Source: an uncultured Ruminiclostridium sp.
Lineage (GTDB): Bacteria; Bacillota; Clostridia; Oscillospirales; Ruminococcaceae
DNA length: 64,000 nt
NCBI GenBank assembly: GCA_947630175.1
Contig: CANRGJ010000004.1
Coordinates: 62,001-126,000, forward strand
Direction of reading: 5' to 3'
In this document: positions 63,470-64,000 of the stretch, piece after piece
Position numbering within the stretch: position 1 is the first letter of the stretch
Layout: the number at the start of each line of letters is the position of its first letter
Translations under genes and position numbers: made by a program
The notes under the pieces: generated by a model
Database searches by the model: none
Told to the model about the DNA's origin: nothing
Seen by the model: the letters and a program-made list of their open reading frames with translations, nothing else

Positions 63470-64000
63470 TGTAATTCTTTCTTTGAAGCTTCCAGTGCCA
63501 GCGCGATCACCTTGTCCATATCAAGATACTTGTAAAGTCCAAGTCTGCCGCCAAAAATCACGTCTTCGCGTTCGTCGGCAAGCTTTCTGTACTGCCCGTA
63601 GAGGGTGTTATTTTTTACGTTGTTTACGGGATAGTAAGGTTCAACTCCCGGCTTCCACTCTGCCGAATACTCACGGCTGATGACGGTTTTGGGCTGTTCG
63701 CCGAACTCGAAGTGTTTATGTTCTATTATTCTTGTGTAGGGAACGTCTGCGTCGGTGTAATTTACCACTGCGTTGCCTTGGTAGTTGTCGGTGTCCAAAA
63801 TTTCGGTTTCAAAGCGGACGGAACGATACTCCAGCGCTCCCAACTTAAAGCCGAAGAACTCGTCAATTGCGCCTGTGTAAACTGTCTTTTTGGCAATATC
63901 GGGGTTCTCTTTGATAAAATCAAAGTAGTCTGTATTCAGCTTTACTTCTGCTTTTTCCAGCATTTTCTCAATGATTTGAGTATAGCCGCCTATCGGTATT
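63466..64000 (-). CDS. glf: UDP-galactopyranose mutase (C-terminal part)
   Basis: The frame enters from the right edge and ends at 63466; about 177 residues are visible. It converts UDP-galactopyranose to UDP-galactofuranose with FAD. IPIGGYTQIIEKML at the visible start, YTGAIDEFF, LEYRSVRFETE, DVPYTRIIEHKHF and the end FGGRLGLYKYLDMDKVIALAL are all typical Glf. It is the first gene seen of the operon and shows that the polymer probably contains galactofuranose. The N-terminal half is outside the window. Confidence 0.95.
   Translation of the reverse strand, partial: IPIGGYTQIIEKMLEKAEVKLNTDYFDFIKENPDIAKKTVYTGAIDEFFGFKLGALEYRSVRFETEILDTDNYQGNAVVNYTDADVPYTRIIEHKHFEFGEQPKTVISREYSAEWKPGVEPYYPVNNVKNNTLYGQYRKLADEREDVIFGGRLGLYKYLDMDKVIALALEASKKELQ

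Overview
The window looks like chromosomal DNA from an anaerobic, plant-fibre-degrading Gram-positive of the Ruminococcus / Oscillospiraceae type. The signs are a single-chain PurL, a V-type ATPase instead of F-type in this stretch, lipoprotein cellulase and mannanase genes, strong AGGAGG-type ribosome sites, and textbook sigma-A promoters (TTGACA-N17-TATAAT). This taxonomic call is inference from gene content; no rRNA or marker gene is present.

Layout. 1-2.6 kb: an ABC exporter (permease cut by the left edge) and a lipoprotein. 2.7-7.8 kb: a tightly coupled three-gene membrane operon (DUF308 protein, MMPL/RND transporter, YhgE/Pip-like secreted coiled-coil protein). 7.8-9.6 kb: a scarred region with the 5' end of a TetR-like gene, a one-gene insert between 33-bp direct repeats, a MATE efflux C-terminal fragment, tandem terminator-like repeats and a tRNA-Gln(CUG). 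9.7-14.1 kb: nth, an XRE-cupin regulator with an AMP-forming acyl-CoA synthetase, and dprA. 14.1-16.4 kb: pyrB with a fused zinc domain, an ECF S component and a uridine-kinase-like protein. 16.5-17.9 kb: hibernation factor HPF and two HPr-like proteins without the phospho-accepting histidine. 18-23.6 kb: mtaB, purL and a small Cys-motif gene. 23.7-29.4 kb: two GNAT genes (one frameshifted), fucI, a GH5_8-type mannanase and a CBM2-GH5 cellulase. 29.4-31.4 kb: an ECF sigma factor and its probable anti-sigma. 31.5-40.6 kb: a complete nine-gene V-ATPase operon (G/H-C-I-K-F-E-A-B-D).

41-64 kb: one co-directional minus-strand surface-polysaccharide operon that enters from the right edge. It holds glf, several glycosyltransferases (three of them large multidomain proteins ending in the same basic TWLPRKI tail), an alpha/beta-hydrolase-type esterase or acyltransferase, an asparagine-synthase-like amidotransferase, ugd, a fusion carrying a GT11 fucosyltransferase domain, a Glf-like flavoprotein, and a GDP-sugar module: gmd, a DegT-family enzyme with His in place of the PLP lysine (ColD-like), an Fcl/ColC-like epimerase-reductase, and manC. 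Together the last four predict GDP-4-keto-6-deoxymannose turned into GDP-L-colitose, a 3,6-dideoxyhexose best known from Gram-negative O-antigens. This is the most interesting system in the window. Genes between about 45.5 and 60.3 kb look more AT-rich than the flanks, which fits acquisition by transfer.
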